From assembly GCA_022925895.1 (NCBI GenBank), contig JAKSYS010000421.1, positions 1-53,995 on the forward strand: a DNA stretch of 53,995 nt. The letters run 5' to 3'. Shown here one piece after another: positions 23,571 to 32,087 of this stretch. How positions within the stretch are numbered: position 1 is the stretch's first letter; each line of letters opens with the position of its first letter. Source of the stretch: Fragilaria crotonensis. Taxonomy: Eukaryota > Bacillariophyta > Fragilariophyceae > Fragilariales > Fragilariaceae. A program made the position numbers and the translations under genes. Under the pieces are notes generated by a model. The model was not told the origin of the DNA. It saw nothing but the letters and a program-made list of their open reading frames with translations, and ran no database searches.

Positions 23571-23732
23571 GAAGGAGTGCTGAATGTCATGTGTGTGGTG
23601 TCATCGGCCGTCTTCACTTCATTTTCGTTGGTTTCGCCGCGATGAGAAGCCTTTCGCTTTTTAGGATTATCGTTAGTCATGAGTCGAAGGAGTGCTGAAT
23701 GTCTTGTGTGTGGTGTCATCGGCCGTCTTCAT
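23571..23732 (+). repeat. Direct repeat of about 46 bases in the upstream region of the 23968 gene
   Basis: Positions 23571-23616 and 23686-23732 both read GAAGGAGTGCTGAATGTC and continue with the shared block TGTGTGTGGTGTCATCGG and CCGTCTTCA, with one base changed. The copies are about 115 bases apart. They lie just upstream of the putative 5' UTR intron and could be promoter elements or the trace of a small duplication. Confidence 0.85.
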
Positions 23733-23773
23733 CACACAGGATCTTGATCTGTGCTTCCGCAACATGATTTCAG

Positions 23774-23837
23774 GTACTGTAGTACCGGTTTTCCTCGTTT
23801 TGGTTCTCACTTGCCTTTCTTTCCTTCTGTCCCACAG
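23774..23837 (+). other. Putative 5' UTR intron of the 23968 gene
   Basis: A possible 64-base intron begins GTACTG after TTTCAG and ends with a pyrimidine-rich tract (TTGCCTTTCTTTCCTTCTGT) followed by CCCACAG. The length is close to the 60-base intron inferred in the GT61-like gene. It would lie wholly within the leader. Splicing cannot be shown from sequence alone. Confidence 0.45.
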
Positions 23838-23967
23838 GCGTCTACAACTCCTGCCACAAGCTAACGAGAAGACCGTCTTCACTCACAACAATCCTTCGTA
23901 ATAACTACATCGAGTGTCCTTCTTCTACTGTTGATACAACATCTTGACCACAGCAAGAACAGAAATC

Positions 23968-24870
23968 ATGAAATCGAACGTGGCAATTTTGTTCACCGGT
24001 GCAGCGTTCATCAACTGCGCGATGGCCTCATTTGTCAATGTCAGTTTGTTCGTCACCAACGGTGCGAGTAACAAATACGCCGTGTCTGGAGCGACTCCGA
24101 CCAAGCAGCCTTGGACAGGATCTGAGAATCCGTTCGGACTCGTAGGCACCCCGAACCTGATGAGTATCTCAGCCAGAACGACGACCAACCCTGCTGCACC
24201 AGTCGTCTTATTTGGAGGTCGCCAACGCTTGGGCGTAGTCGACGAATTAATCGGGGCAGGGGCAGGCGAAACGCTCATCATCAAGATCGGCACCTACCTT
24301 GGTACCAAGAAGGCGCTTGCGGCGGAATTAAGGCTACAGGCAGGCAGTTTCCCGGCCAATGCCGTTGTGAAGCTCATGAATGGGACTACTCTCGTAAAAA
24401 CCGAGACGATTGGATTGCCTAATAACGCAGTCACGACTCGCAGTGTTGTCAGTGAAACGCCATTCGACACCATCGAACTGACCGCCTTTAATGGCACGTA
24501 TGGCCTGTTGGGCTTTGCAAACATGGTCACCTTCTCCACGCTAGAGGTCGATAACAGCCTCAAAATCGTAGGCGATAGCACGATTGGGAATAAGAATTTG
24601 ACCGTCGATCTCGGGACCAAGACCCTGGGCGTAGGCGGCACCGCGACCCTGAATGGTATCGGGACCCCGGTCCTCACCTACCACAAGAATGGGGTCAAAG
24701 TTGGCACGGAGCAGTTTAATCTTACGAATTACGTGACAGTAGCGAACGTCTACACGCTGTTGTTTGGATATTCCATTGTTGACTTCGACAAGGTCGAGTT
24801 CTCTGCATTGCAATCGGGAACCAACTTCAGTCTCAATGGTTTGACTATCTACCTGAAACCCAAAACCTAA
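23968..24870 (+). CDS. Secreted beta-rich protein of 300 residues, function unknown
   Basis: The ATG at 23968 gives a protein starting MKSNVAILFTGAAFINCAMA, a good signal peptide. The open frame extends 24 bases further upstream but only with a TTG, so the ATG is preferred. The mature part is rich in Gly, Thr, Val and Leu, has no other membrane segment and no cysteines, and looks beta-rich. Two halves seem related: each ends with a similar pattern, PFDTIELTAFNGTYGLLGFA and DFDKVEFSALQSGTNFSL. The gene is uninterrupted and appears richer in G+C than its flanks. It resembles, loosely, secreted bacterial beta-sandwich proteins; acquisition by transfer is possible but untested. I do not recognise the family. 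Confidence 0.8.
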   Translation: MKSNVAILFTGAAFINCAMASFVNVSLFVTNGASNKYAVSGATPTKQPWTGSENPFGLVGTPNLMSISARTTTNPAAPVVLFGGRQRLGVVDELIGAGAGETLIIKIGTYLGTKKALAAELRLQAGSFPANAVVKLMNGTTLVKTETIGLPNNAVTTRSVVSETPFDTIELTAFNGTYGLLGFANMVTFSTLEVDNSLKIVGDSTIGNKNLTVDLGTKTLGVGGTATLNGIGTPVLTYHKNGVKVGTEQFNLTNYVTVANVYTLLFGYSIVDFDKVEFSALQSGTNFSLNGLTIYLKPKT

Positions 24871-25294
24871 AGTCTGCCCAATGCATTCTTATTAATTTGT
24901 CGCGAGAATATCAGCAAAAGTTCAATGCCTCTGCTCCGATAGGCTACTGCATTGAGCCCAGGGTGCATTGAAGGACAAAACTATAGTTTTAAAACATATC
25001 GTTCATGAATACATCTCCGTGTCGAAGAATCAGCGTTCACTCGGAAACTTCTCGCTAGCTCTTTGGCTTGGAAATACTTGCATGGGAATTTAAGCAGCAT
25101 GCGATCCCCCTGAACACAGTTATGCAGTAGGTGCCATGAGTCATCGCCGCAATAGACGGTCTATCTCTAGGAGGGGGGTGATCATCGACATGACGAGGCC
25201 AGTACACTGAAGATGTCTTCGCAGGACATGTTTCAGTGTGCTTCACAAGCCATGCTGTGAGCTGTGAGTGTCCCAGGGTCCGCGGCATATGGGC
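24871..25294. other. Intergenic stretch
   Basis: No convincing gene is present. It holds the 3' flank of the secreted-protein gene and ends exactly where the copied LINE/LTR junction begins. The minus frame at 25055-25327 has no recognisable features. Confidence 0.5.
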
Positions 25295-25612
25295 AGCCAG
25301 TCTGTATTGCAAATGGGTGGCGTCCAACGGCGGTGGCGACTAGAATGCAAGGAATTGACGTCAATCATTGTTAAACAATTCAACAATACCGTAGACTCTT
25401 TAATCCAGTAGTTCTCCTAGACACTACTAAATACCGTTTTCGAATATTGTGAGATCTAGAATTACATTTTCTAGATCGATTCCAATCTTGTTCTTGGACT
25501 CCAAAAGCTCCCAAGATTGAACACACATCCCATCCAACAAAACAACACAAACACAAGATTGCTTTCCCTTAAGTCCGAGTTGGAACAAGACCAACTCCAA
25601 GACCGAAAGCAA
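25295..25612 (+). repeat. Displaced copy of the LINE-A/copia-LTR junction (equals 31414-31729)
   Basis: Positions 25295-25368 equal the LINE-A RT segment 31414-31487, including the 6-base target site AATCAT. Positions 25369-25612 equal the first part of the copia LTR (31488-31729). The only differences seen are two one-base length changes in runs (CTCTTTA against CTCTTA near 25400; TTTCCCTTAA against TTTCCTTAA near 25565). The copy stops one base before the LINE-A 5' end. It must have arisen after copia inserted into the LINE, or it is an assembly artefact. Confidence 0.9.
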
Positions 25613-25707
25613 CACAATTTTCTAATTTAGTTTCTCGCACATACGTTCTGCCCTTCGACCGTAACTGCGTACACCAAATAGGAAGTTGTCGCGTACCCTT
25701 TACCACC
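25613..25707 (+). promoter_or_regulatory. LINE-A 5' leader, conserved with LINE-B
   Basis: The 95-base leader shares long blocks with 47805-47899: CACAATTTTCTA at the start and AATAGGAAGTTGTCGCGTA near the end, then CACCATGACCATGAC around the start codon. Such conservation upstream of ORF1 is expected if the leader carries an internal promoter or a translation signal. Two ATGs lie in frame, six bases apart. No known promoter motif was identified. Confidence 0.6.
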
Positions 25708-28700
25708 ATGACCATGACGGAAAGGAGGCAATCTCTGCCTCCTTCGGCTTTCCTAACGGATTTGGAACCATCGCATCCTTTGTATGGTTTCCATTGTGAT
25801 CAGTGGTTTGATCTTCCTATCCCAAGTGGACCTGATTGGTTTTCGACCGAAGAACGAGCTCGACGCGACGCGAACGCGTATGCTTACCGTCAGCACGGTA
25901 CTAAAGAGAACTGGTTTCGTTATCTGTACCTAGGATTCTTTGTCTTTGAGGATTGTTTCGAATGCGATAAACTTTGGGCAGCAATGGAGACTGATCCTCT
26001 CCAGGTGCACCGTTCGATCTGGTATAATTTTAGGTTCCATGTCGATCAGGAGATGGACATTCCACCGCAGTTAAATGCTTGGGCAATGAACGTCTCCAGA
26101 GCTTATCTCTCTCATTATGACCCCTCTACTCTTCACGAAACAGATACTCTAGCATACTCCTGGAAAACCATGCCGTTCATGACGACGATACCTATGGATA
26201 CTGACGATCAAACGGACTGGATTCCAGTGACGGGACGCAGACGTTCAAAAAGTCCTCCAAAACAGACAGAAAATGACCCACCACCCATCAACAAGCATCA
26301 TCAAATTGATACACTCGACGCTTTGTCCGTGCCAACTGAAGACGACTTCTCAGCTAGTAGTTTGGCGCGATCAGCTTCCAAAAGCTTAACGTACCAACAT
26401 GCAACAAAAAAGAAACGAGGTTCAAAGCTCTCCTGGTCCCAAGGTTTACCACCCGTCACTACTGTCACCGAAGATATCGAAGAGGAACAAGACGACGATG
26501 TGCAAGATGCGAATGACAACCCAAGTCCTGATTTGGCCAATTTCAAACCTGCGCCCACTTCGTTGAAACTTCCTTCCTATCCAAGCATCCCTACTAATGA
26601 CGGTACCCATCGCGTAAATGTCAAATGGACACCACCAGAGAATACTCACGCCTACGAGAAAGATAAAAAGAAATTGAACGAAGCCATTCAGGAGATTGTG
26701 CAGTCCTTGATCTCCCCGGAGGTCGGCCGTTTATACCGGTGGGAGAGTGAGGATCTTTCATTGTCCAAATCTTCCTCAACGATGACTGCAGAAGAACTTC
26801 GTGATTTTATTACCCCTGTTATAACAATTGCGCATTCGCAGTCTAAGATCATTTTTGGGTTAAGAGTCGGATTCAGTCTCGTTCCGGGTCAGTGGTTGAG
26901 GTTAAGTACTACAAGAGGCGTCTTTAAGTCCCAGAATGTGGAAGTAACGATCTCGAATTCCAAGAGCACAAGCGGCAGAATGGTTACGGCAGGATACATA
27001 CTTTTGAAAGCGCCCAACACTACCCAGATTCTTCGCTACACCCAATTCTTGCGCAGCAAGCTTCCGGCTAGTGCTCCCTACTTTGATATCGTGAGGTACA
27101 AAAAGTCTCCTATGGACCAATTGATACCACATCTTCGTGTTCAATGCGGAGAGAAACACGTGATGCCCTTATGTCATGCGTTGCTCCCCGTTCTGACAGG
27201 CCACGGGAGCGCTCTATTTCTCCCAAGATATGCATTAGGCACCATGACAGACGACAAAATTCGAAGTCATTTTCAAGTACATGAAAGCTGGGCAAGATCA
27301 TTGAAAGCAATTCCTATGTCGCCGATTATCAACCATCTCGATCAAGCACGACTCGAATACAACGACGAGGGAACCACGACCGTACGGTCCACTCGCGAAT
27401 GGGCATCGACGATTATGGCGCCCGATAAAGTTTCACCAGCACTATGTGACGTCGTGAATGGACCACCCGATCACAAAGCTTATTTGCTCGTTCCAAGTCA
27501 GTACATGCAGAAAGTTCAGCACGAGTGGCGTTCCTACAAATCGAGGTTGTATCCACCCCATCAGCGCGAAGCACGGTTCCGTGATAAGATCCCTGGTCTC
27601 CCGGACGTTATTCATATCCAAGCAGAAATTGCAGCAAATGTGTCATTCCTTGATCAACTTTTAATGGCACCAGGATGGCAACACGACACACACGAGCAGG
27701 CTTCCACCGTCTCAGCAAATCATTCAGATAAGGCGCCAGCTCGGACACAACGCAATAATACCAGGAGGTCCGACAACAGCTCTGAATGGCCGACACCACG
27801 GGAGGCTTCCAACCCGCCGAGACAATATAAAAATGCTTGGCAAACCACAAAAAGTCAGTCTGTCACGGACCTAAATAGTGCGGGGGGAGACACATCAATT
27901 GGAACAGATGATGAGGATCGGAGTTCGGGGTCTACACATTCATTAACGCATGCTTCCAAATGGTCAGCGGATACCAAGTTTCTAGAACTCGAGAGGTCAA
28001 TGAAAAAGAAGTTGGAGGCGCTTGAAGTATCCGGAAAGCAGTCTTCCATGCGGCTATTATCAATCGAACAACAATTCACCAGAATTGACGATTTCGATAA
28101 AAAGTTAGCAGCGGTTACTGACAAATTGGAAAAGGCAACTGAACAGATCGAAAAATCCGGTGAAGTGCAGAAAAATATCTCAACAGATATGGAAGCGATG
28201 AAAAGTCTCACGGCCCAACAATTCACAGAATTGAATAGTCGGTTATTGACGAATATGGAATGTCAAAATCAGATGTCGACCACAATGCTCGATTTACATG
28301 CACATTTTGAAAAGATGTCTGCATTTATGGAGGGCCTGGCAACAAAAATGGAATTTGATCGGAACCAGCAAGTCCCAATCACGGCATCGGCGAAAAATCA
28401 AACGTCATCTTTTAAAGGGTCATCGACTCAGCGACAGGTTACGGATGTATGTTCAACCAGCAGCGCAAGCTCGGCCTCAGGGTCCTCAGCACAGTCCAAC
28501 GCTCAATCTATTACCTCGACAGCTTCCTCCACGGTTTATTGCTCTCCGGAGAAGAAGAAGCAACGTTCGCACCGGAAATTAGGGAATAAGAAGGACCATC
28601 TGCTTGACACGGCTCGGCATGTTCAACTTTCCGACGACTCCCCCGTTGGTAATGATGATGACGCGTTTATGGAAATATGTACTAATCTTGACGCCGCATT

Positions 28701-28866
28701 CGATTCTCAAGACGATCCAAACGACTCTGTTATCTTCTCTCCTTCGTCGCACGATTCGGGTGAAATAATTGTCACCACACAACCCCAGACCTCACCTCCT
28801 CATCCTGCTCCCCTTGATTCTCAATACAAAAATTCCTCGGATCAAGCTGGAGCGAGAGAACCATGA
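25708..28866 (+). CDS. LINE-A ORF1 protein, 1052 residues
   Basis: One uninterrupted frame starts at the first ATG after the leader. Three parts are visible. Residues about 24-90 hold a conserved N-terminal block (YGFHCDQWFDLPIP; TKENWFRYLYLGFFVFED), also present in LINE-B. Residues about 298-650 form a second block shared with LINE-B, including EVTISNSKSTSGRMVTAGYI and STREWAST. Residues about 750-885 are a long heptad-rich coiled coil (LERSMKKKLEALE; KLEKATEQIEKS). The tail is Ser-rich and acidic. No CCHC zinc knuckle or RRM was recognised, although LINE ORF1 proteins usually bind RNA. By position it should package or chaperone the element RNA. The stop overlaps the ORF2 start as ATGA. Confidence 0.88.
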   Translation: MTMTERRQSLPPSAFLTDLEPSHPLYGFHCDQWFDLPIPSGPDWFSTEERARRDANAYAYRQHGTKENWFRYLYLGFFVFEDCFECDKLWAAMETDPLQVHRSIWYNFRFHVDQEMDIPPQLNAWAMNVSRAYLSHYDPSTLHETDTLAYSWKTMPFMTTIPMDTDDQTDWIPVTGRRRSKSPPKQTENDPPPINKHHQIDTLDALSVPTEDDFSASSLARSASKSLTYQHATKKKRGSKLSWSQGLPPVTTVTEDIEEEQDDDVQDANDNPSPDLANFKPAPTSLKLPSYPSIPTNDGTHRVNVKWTPPENTHAYEKDKKKLNEAIQEIVQSLISPEVGRLYRWESEDLSLSKSSSTMTAEELRDFITPVITIAHSQSKIIFGLRVGFSLVPGQWLRLSTTRGVFKSQNVEVTISNSKSTSGRMVTAGYILLKAPNTTQILRYTQFLRSKLPASAPYFDIVRYKKSPMDQLIPHLRVQCGEKHVMPLCHALLPVLTGHGSALFLPRYALGTMTDDKIRSHFQVHESWARSLKAIPMSPIINHLDQARLEYNDEGTTTVRSTREWASTIMAPDKVSPALCDVVNGPPDHKAYLLVPSQYMQKVQHEWRSYKSRLYPPHQREARFRDKIPGLPDVIHIQAEIAANVSFLDQLLMAPGWQHDTHEQASTVSANHSDKAPARTQRNNTRRSDNSSEWPTPREASNPPRQYKNAWQTTKSQSVTDLNSAGGDTSIGTDDEDRSSGSTHSLTHASKWSADTKFLELERSMKKKLEALEVSGKQSSMRLLSIEQQFTRIDDFDKKLAAVTDKLEKATEQIEKSGEVQKNISTDMEAMKSLTAQQFTELNSRLLTNMECQNQMSTTMLDLHAHFEKMSAFMEGLATKMEFDRNQQVPITASAKNQTSSFKGSSTQRQVTDVCSTSSASSASGSSAQSNAQSITSTASSTVYCSPEKKKQRSHRKLGNKKDHLLDTARHVQLSDDSPVGNDDDAFMEICTNLDAAFDSQDDPNDSVIFSPSSHDSGEIIVTTQPQTSPPHPAPLDSQYKNSSDQAGAREP

Positions 28867-31481
28867 GGACCACGACAGGGAGCTCCGCAGCGGTCCAAGG
28901 GATAAACCTCGGAGAATCTAATTCGGCGATCCAATCATTGGAAAGGGCGCAAGCACAGTGGAAAAACCTGTTTAGCAGGCCCTCGACCGAAGTGGCCGTC
29001 GACGACTCGACAACGCAGGGTCGTCAGCCTAGTTTGCTCACTCGTAGCAACCAACGCGAGAATCATCCGTGGGGTGATGTCCTCACTTCCAAAGCAGCAA
29101 ATTGCACTCGAGTGTACGTTCAAAATGTGAACGGCTTATCTCTCGACAGGAGAGGGGGGCAATTAAACGACGTATGCAAAGTCATTCAGGAAGTTCAAGG
29201 GGACGTGTTCTGTGGTCAAGAGCATAATCTCGATGTCACACAAATGCACATTCGCAGTATCTTGTACGACACGGTCAAAAAATACTGGCAGCGCACTAAG
29301 TTTATTGCTGGTACTACACCGATCCCGTTCCGGACGCATTACAAGCCGGGTGGAACGTTCTTGTTAACGATTGGGAGCTTATCAGGTCGCATTATCCGCC
29401 AATCACAAGATCGGTGGGGACGGTGGGTAATCCAAGAATTTGTCGGTCGCTTAGGGACCAAACTCATTATAGTTTCGGCATATCAACCAGTCGCTAAACT
29501 GGGGCATGAAGGCAACCTGACAGTGGCGGGTCAACACCGGAGCCTTCTGTTGCAATCCCAGGACACGATGACAAATCCAAGATCTGCATTTCGACGGGAT
29601 TTACTGAAGTCGTTGCTTGCGTATCAGAGAGACGGAGCGGACATCTTATTGGTAGGAGATTTCAACGAAGCGTTCGGGTCAGACCCCGATGGCTTAAGCT
29701 TTGTCGCAGGAGAACTGAAGTTGGTTAACTTGAGCGCGAGTCGACATTCATCTAAGGTCCCAGCGACATACGCCCGTGGCTCAAAATGTCTAGATTATGC
29801 TCTTGGCAGTTTCCGTCTCCGGGAGGCGATGGTAAAAAATGGGATACGATGCCTTTAACGCTCGTTTGTCTTCGGACCACAGAGGATTTTTTCTGGATTT
29901 TGACACGGTTAAACTCTTCGGCAGTCCGACTCAGGATCTTGTAACTCCCGCTCGACGAATGCTCAAGGCATCAAACCCTCATCAGGTCACCTCATACATT
30001 AATACAATGTATGAGCTCCTCGAGGAACACAATGCTTTTTTACCGGGGCGAACGGTTGACATATGCCGGCAACAGGCATCAATATGCAGAAAAATTGGAT
30101 CGCGATGTCATGGCGGCGAGCCTCGCTGCCGAAGCGGCAATCCCGCAGTTCAACGAGCCCGCCTGGTCAGTCGAGTTAGCTACTGCAAGAAAACGAGTTC
30201 AACACCTCAGGAAATGCTTATCAGCCTTTCGACACGCACTCGATTGTTCTACAATTCTCCAGGCTTACTCCACCGAACTCCCTACAGATGAACAACCACG
30301 GAACCAAGGCCATTGCTCACGTCTCCTTCGGAGTGCAAAAACCGAGGTTAGTCGCATCATCAAAGATAGCTTCGTGACCCGCAATTCAGAACGTCGAAAA
30401 AGGATAAACGACCTCGAGAAATCTATCTCGAAGGCTGATAAGTTGACTGCAAAAAGGTTGCGTAGGATCATGAAAGCTGAGGAAATAAAAGCGGTCAACG
30501 ACAAACTCAGACACGTGCGTGGAAAATCCAACCGCGGAAGCGTTGTACGGTTAGAAATCCCATTGCACGAAGGGGGACGACCCAAAAACGTGCGTTCATT
30601 GGACGCAAGTGGATATTCCCTCTGAGATCGTTCGTCTTCTTCAAGAGCGGAACAGGCTGCATTTTGGTCAAGCACAGGGGACACCGTTTACTATTCCACC
30701 TCTGTCTGACTTGATGGGATATACCGGGACGAGCGAGACACAACAACAACTTTTGCGAGGTACATTCGATACGTCTGGCTTTGAAAAGAGTATCCAACTC
30801 CTTCTTCGTCATCTTCAATATGCACAGACAACACTTGAAGATGCGATCCGTCCCACGATTAGCGATGATGATTTTTGTAGCAAATTGAAACTCTGGTCCG
30901 AATCCACCACGACGTCTCCCTCAGGCATGCACTTAGGTCATTACAAAGCACTCATCGCTAGACACACATATTCTTCGGATGCCGCTGACGAAGACTTGTC
31001 CCCAGAATTCAGAGACAAACGCGACAATTTAAACTACAGGCAGCAGGCCTTGCGGCGACTGCGTTTAGAGTTAATTAATTATTCTCTGGAGCGAGGGTAT
31101 TCTTTTAAACGGTGGAAAAAAGTGGTTAACACCATGTTATTTAAAGATCCCGACAACGTTCGCTTGCATCGCACCCGCGTTATTCATATCTACGAAGCTG
31201 ATTTTAATTTGTTTCTCGGTATAAAATGGCGCGCAGCGATGCACCAGGCAGAAGATCTTCGCGTATTGAACGACGGACAGTATGGTTCACGAGCTTACAG
31301 GAACGCTACCGACCCAGTTTTCATCGAGGAGCTTCAACTCGAGATATCAAGAGCCACTCGGGAAACCGGTCGTCCTCACTAACTACGACGCTACCGCGTG
31401 CTACGATCGAATTAGCCAGTCTGTATTGCAAATGGGTGGCGTCCAACGGCGGTGGCGACTAGAATGCAAGGAATTGACGTC
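28863..31481 (+). pseudogene. LINE-A ORF2: EEP endonuclease and start of reverse transcriptase
   Basis: ORF2 starts at ATG 28863, inside the ORF1 stop. The endonuclease shows VYVQNVNGLSL, the catalytic glutamate region CGQEHN, ILLVGDFNEAFGSD and, after a shift, LSSDHRGFFLDF. The linker follows in 30011-30625, then RT with TSPSGMHLGHYK, VIHIYEADFNLFLG, LNDGQYGSRA and motif A NYDATACYDRI. Motifs B and C and RNase H are missing because copia interrupts at 31488. Four one-base shifts break the frame: in an A-run near 29835, a T-run near 30035, a G-run near 30570 and near 31355. Each sits in a short homopolymer, so the true gene may be less damaged than it seems. Confidence 0.88.
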
Positions 31482-31487
31482 AATCAT

Positions 31488-32045
31488 TGTTAAACAATTC
31501 AACAATACCGTAGACTCTTAATCCAGTAGTTCTCCTAGACACTACTAAATACCGTTTTCGAATATTGTGAGATCTAGAATTACATTTTCTAGATCGATTC
31601 CAATCTTGTTCTTGGACTCCAAAAGCTCCCAAGATTGAACACACATCCCATCCAACAAAACAACACAAACACAAGATTGCTTTCCTTAAGTCCGAGTTGG
31701 AACAAGACCAACTCCAAGACCGAAAGCAAACCAAGTTCATCAACCCAGTCTCCAAATCCCAAGAGACATATGCCTAATAAGGCTTTCATACAGTTCCAGC
31801 CTTCAAGGCATATCTCCTTATGTCAGGTCTTGGTCTTGTACTTCTTTGAACCTTTGCCCACAATCGTCCAACCAAGATCCTCCTCTTGATAGACATTGCT
31901 GGACGTCGATCCGCACGAACAATTAGTTTTACTACAGTCGTACTTTGGTACAGTCGTACTGTCGAGCTCGATATCGTTGTCGCGTCGTACGGTCGTACCG
32001 TCGATTCCACCAACAGTACCAACGGTAGCACAGTATGATCTGACA
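31488..32045 (-). repeat. 3' LTR of the copia element
   Basis: The 558-base LTR starts TGTTAAACAA and ends GATCTGACA as written on the plus strand (TG...CA ends). It is identical to 36708-37265 except for one T/C difference at about 31930 (AGTTTT here, AGTTTC there). On the coding minus strand it begins TGTCAGATCATAC. Its first 242 bases are also found at 25369-25612. Confidence 0.97.
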
Positions 32046-32087
32046 TCCTCCGTGTTCGTCGGTTCGTGAAGTCGTGTAAACATTCCG

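Larger units (their letters stand above)
25613..31487 (+). mobile_element. LINE-A: non-LTR retrotransposon with intact 5' end, interrupted in RT
   Basis: The 5' end is placed at 25613 because homology with LINE-B starts there (CACAATTTTCTA, also at 47805). The element has a 95-base leader, a complete ORF1, and ORF2 with endonuclease and RT start. It ends at the copia insertion, and what follows copia at 37272 does not read as the rest of RT, so the 3' part appears to be lost. Endonuclease plus RT plus RNase H in related copies fits the RNase H-bearing I-group of LINEs; the clade is not assigned. Confidence 0.9.

Noticed and set aside
23944-23967. Upstream extension of the 300-residue secreted protein
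   Set aside because: The extension begins at TTG and would place residues before a good signal peptide; the ATG at 23968 is preferred.
31589-31889. Small frames in both copia LTRs (also at 36809-37109)
   Set aside because: They lie in non-coding LTR sequence and resemble no protein; their identity in both LTRs only reflects LTR identity.
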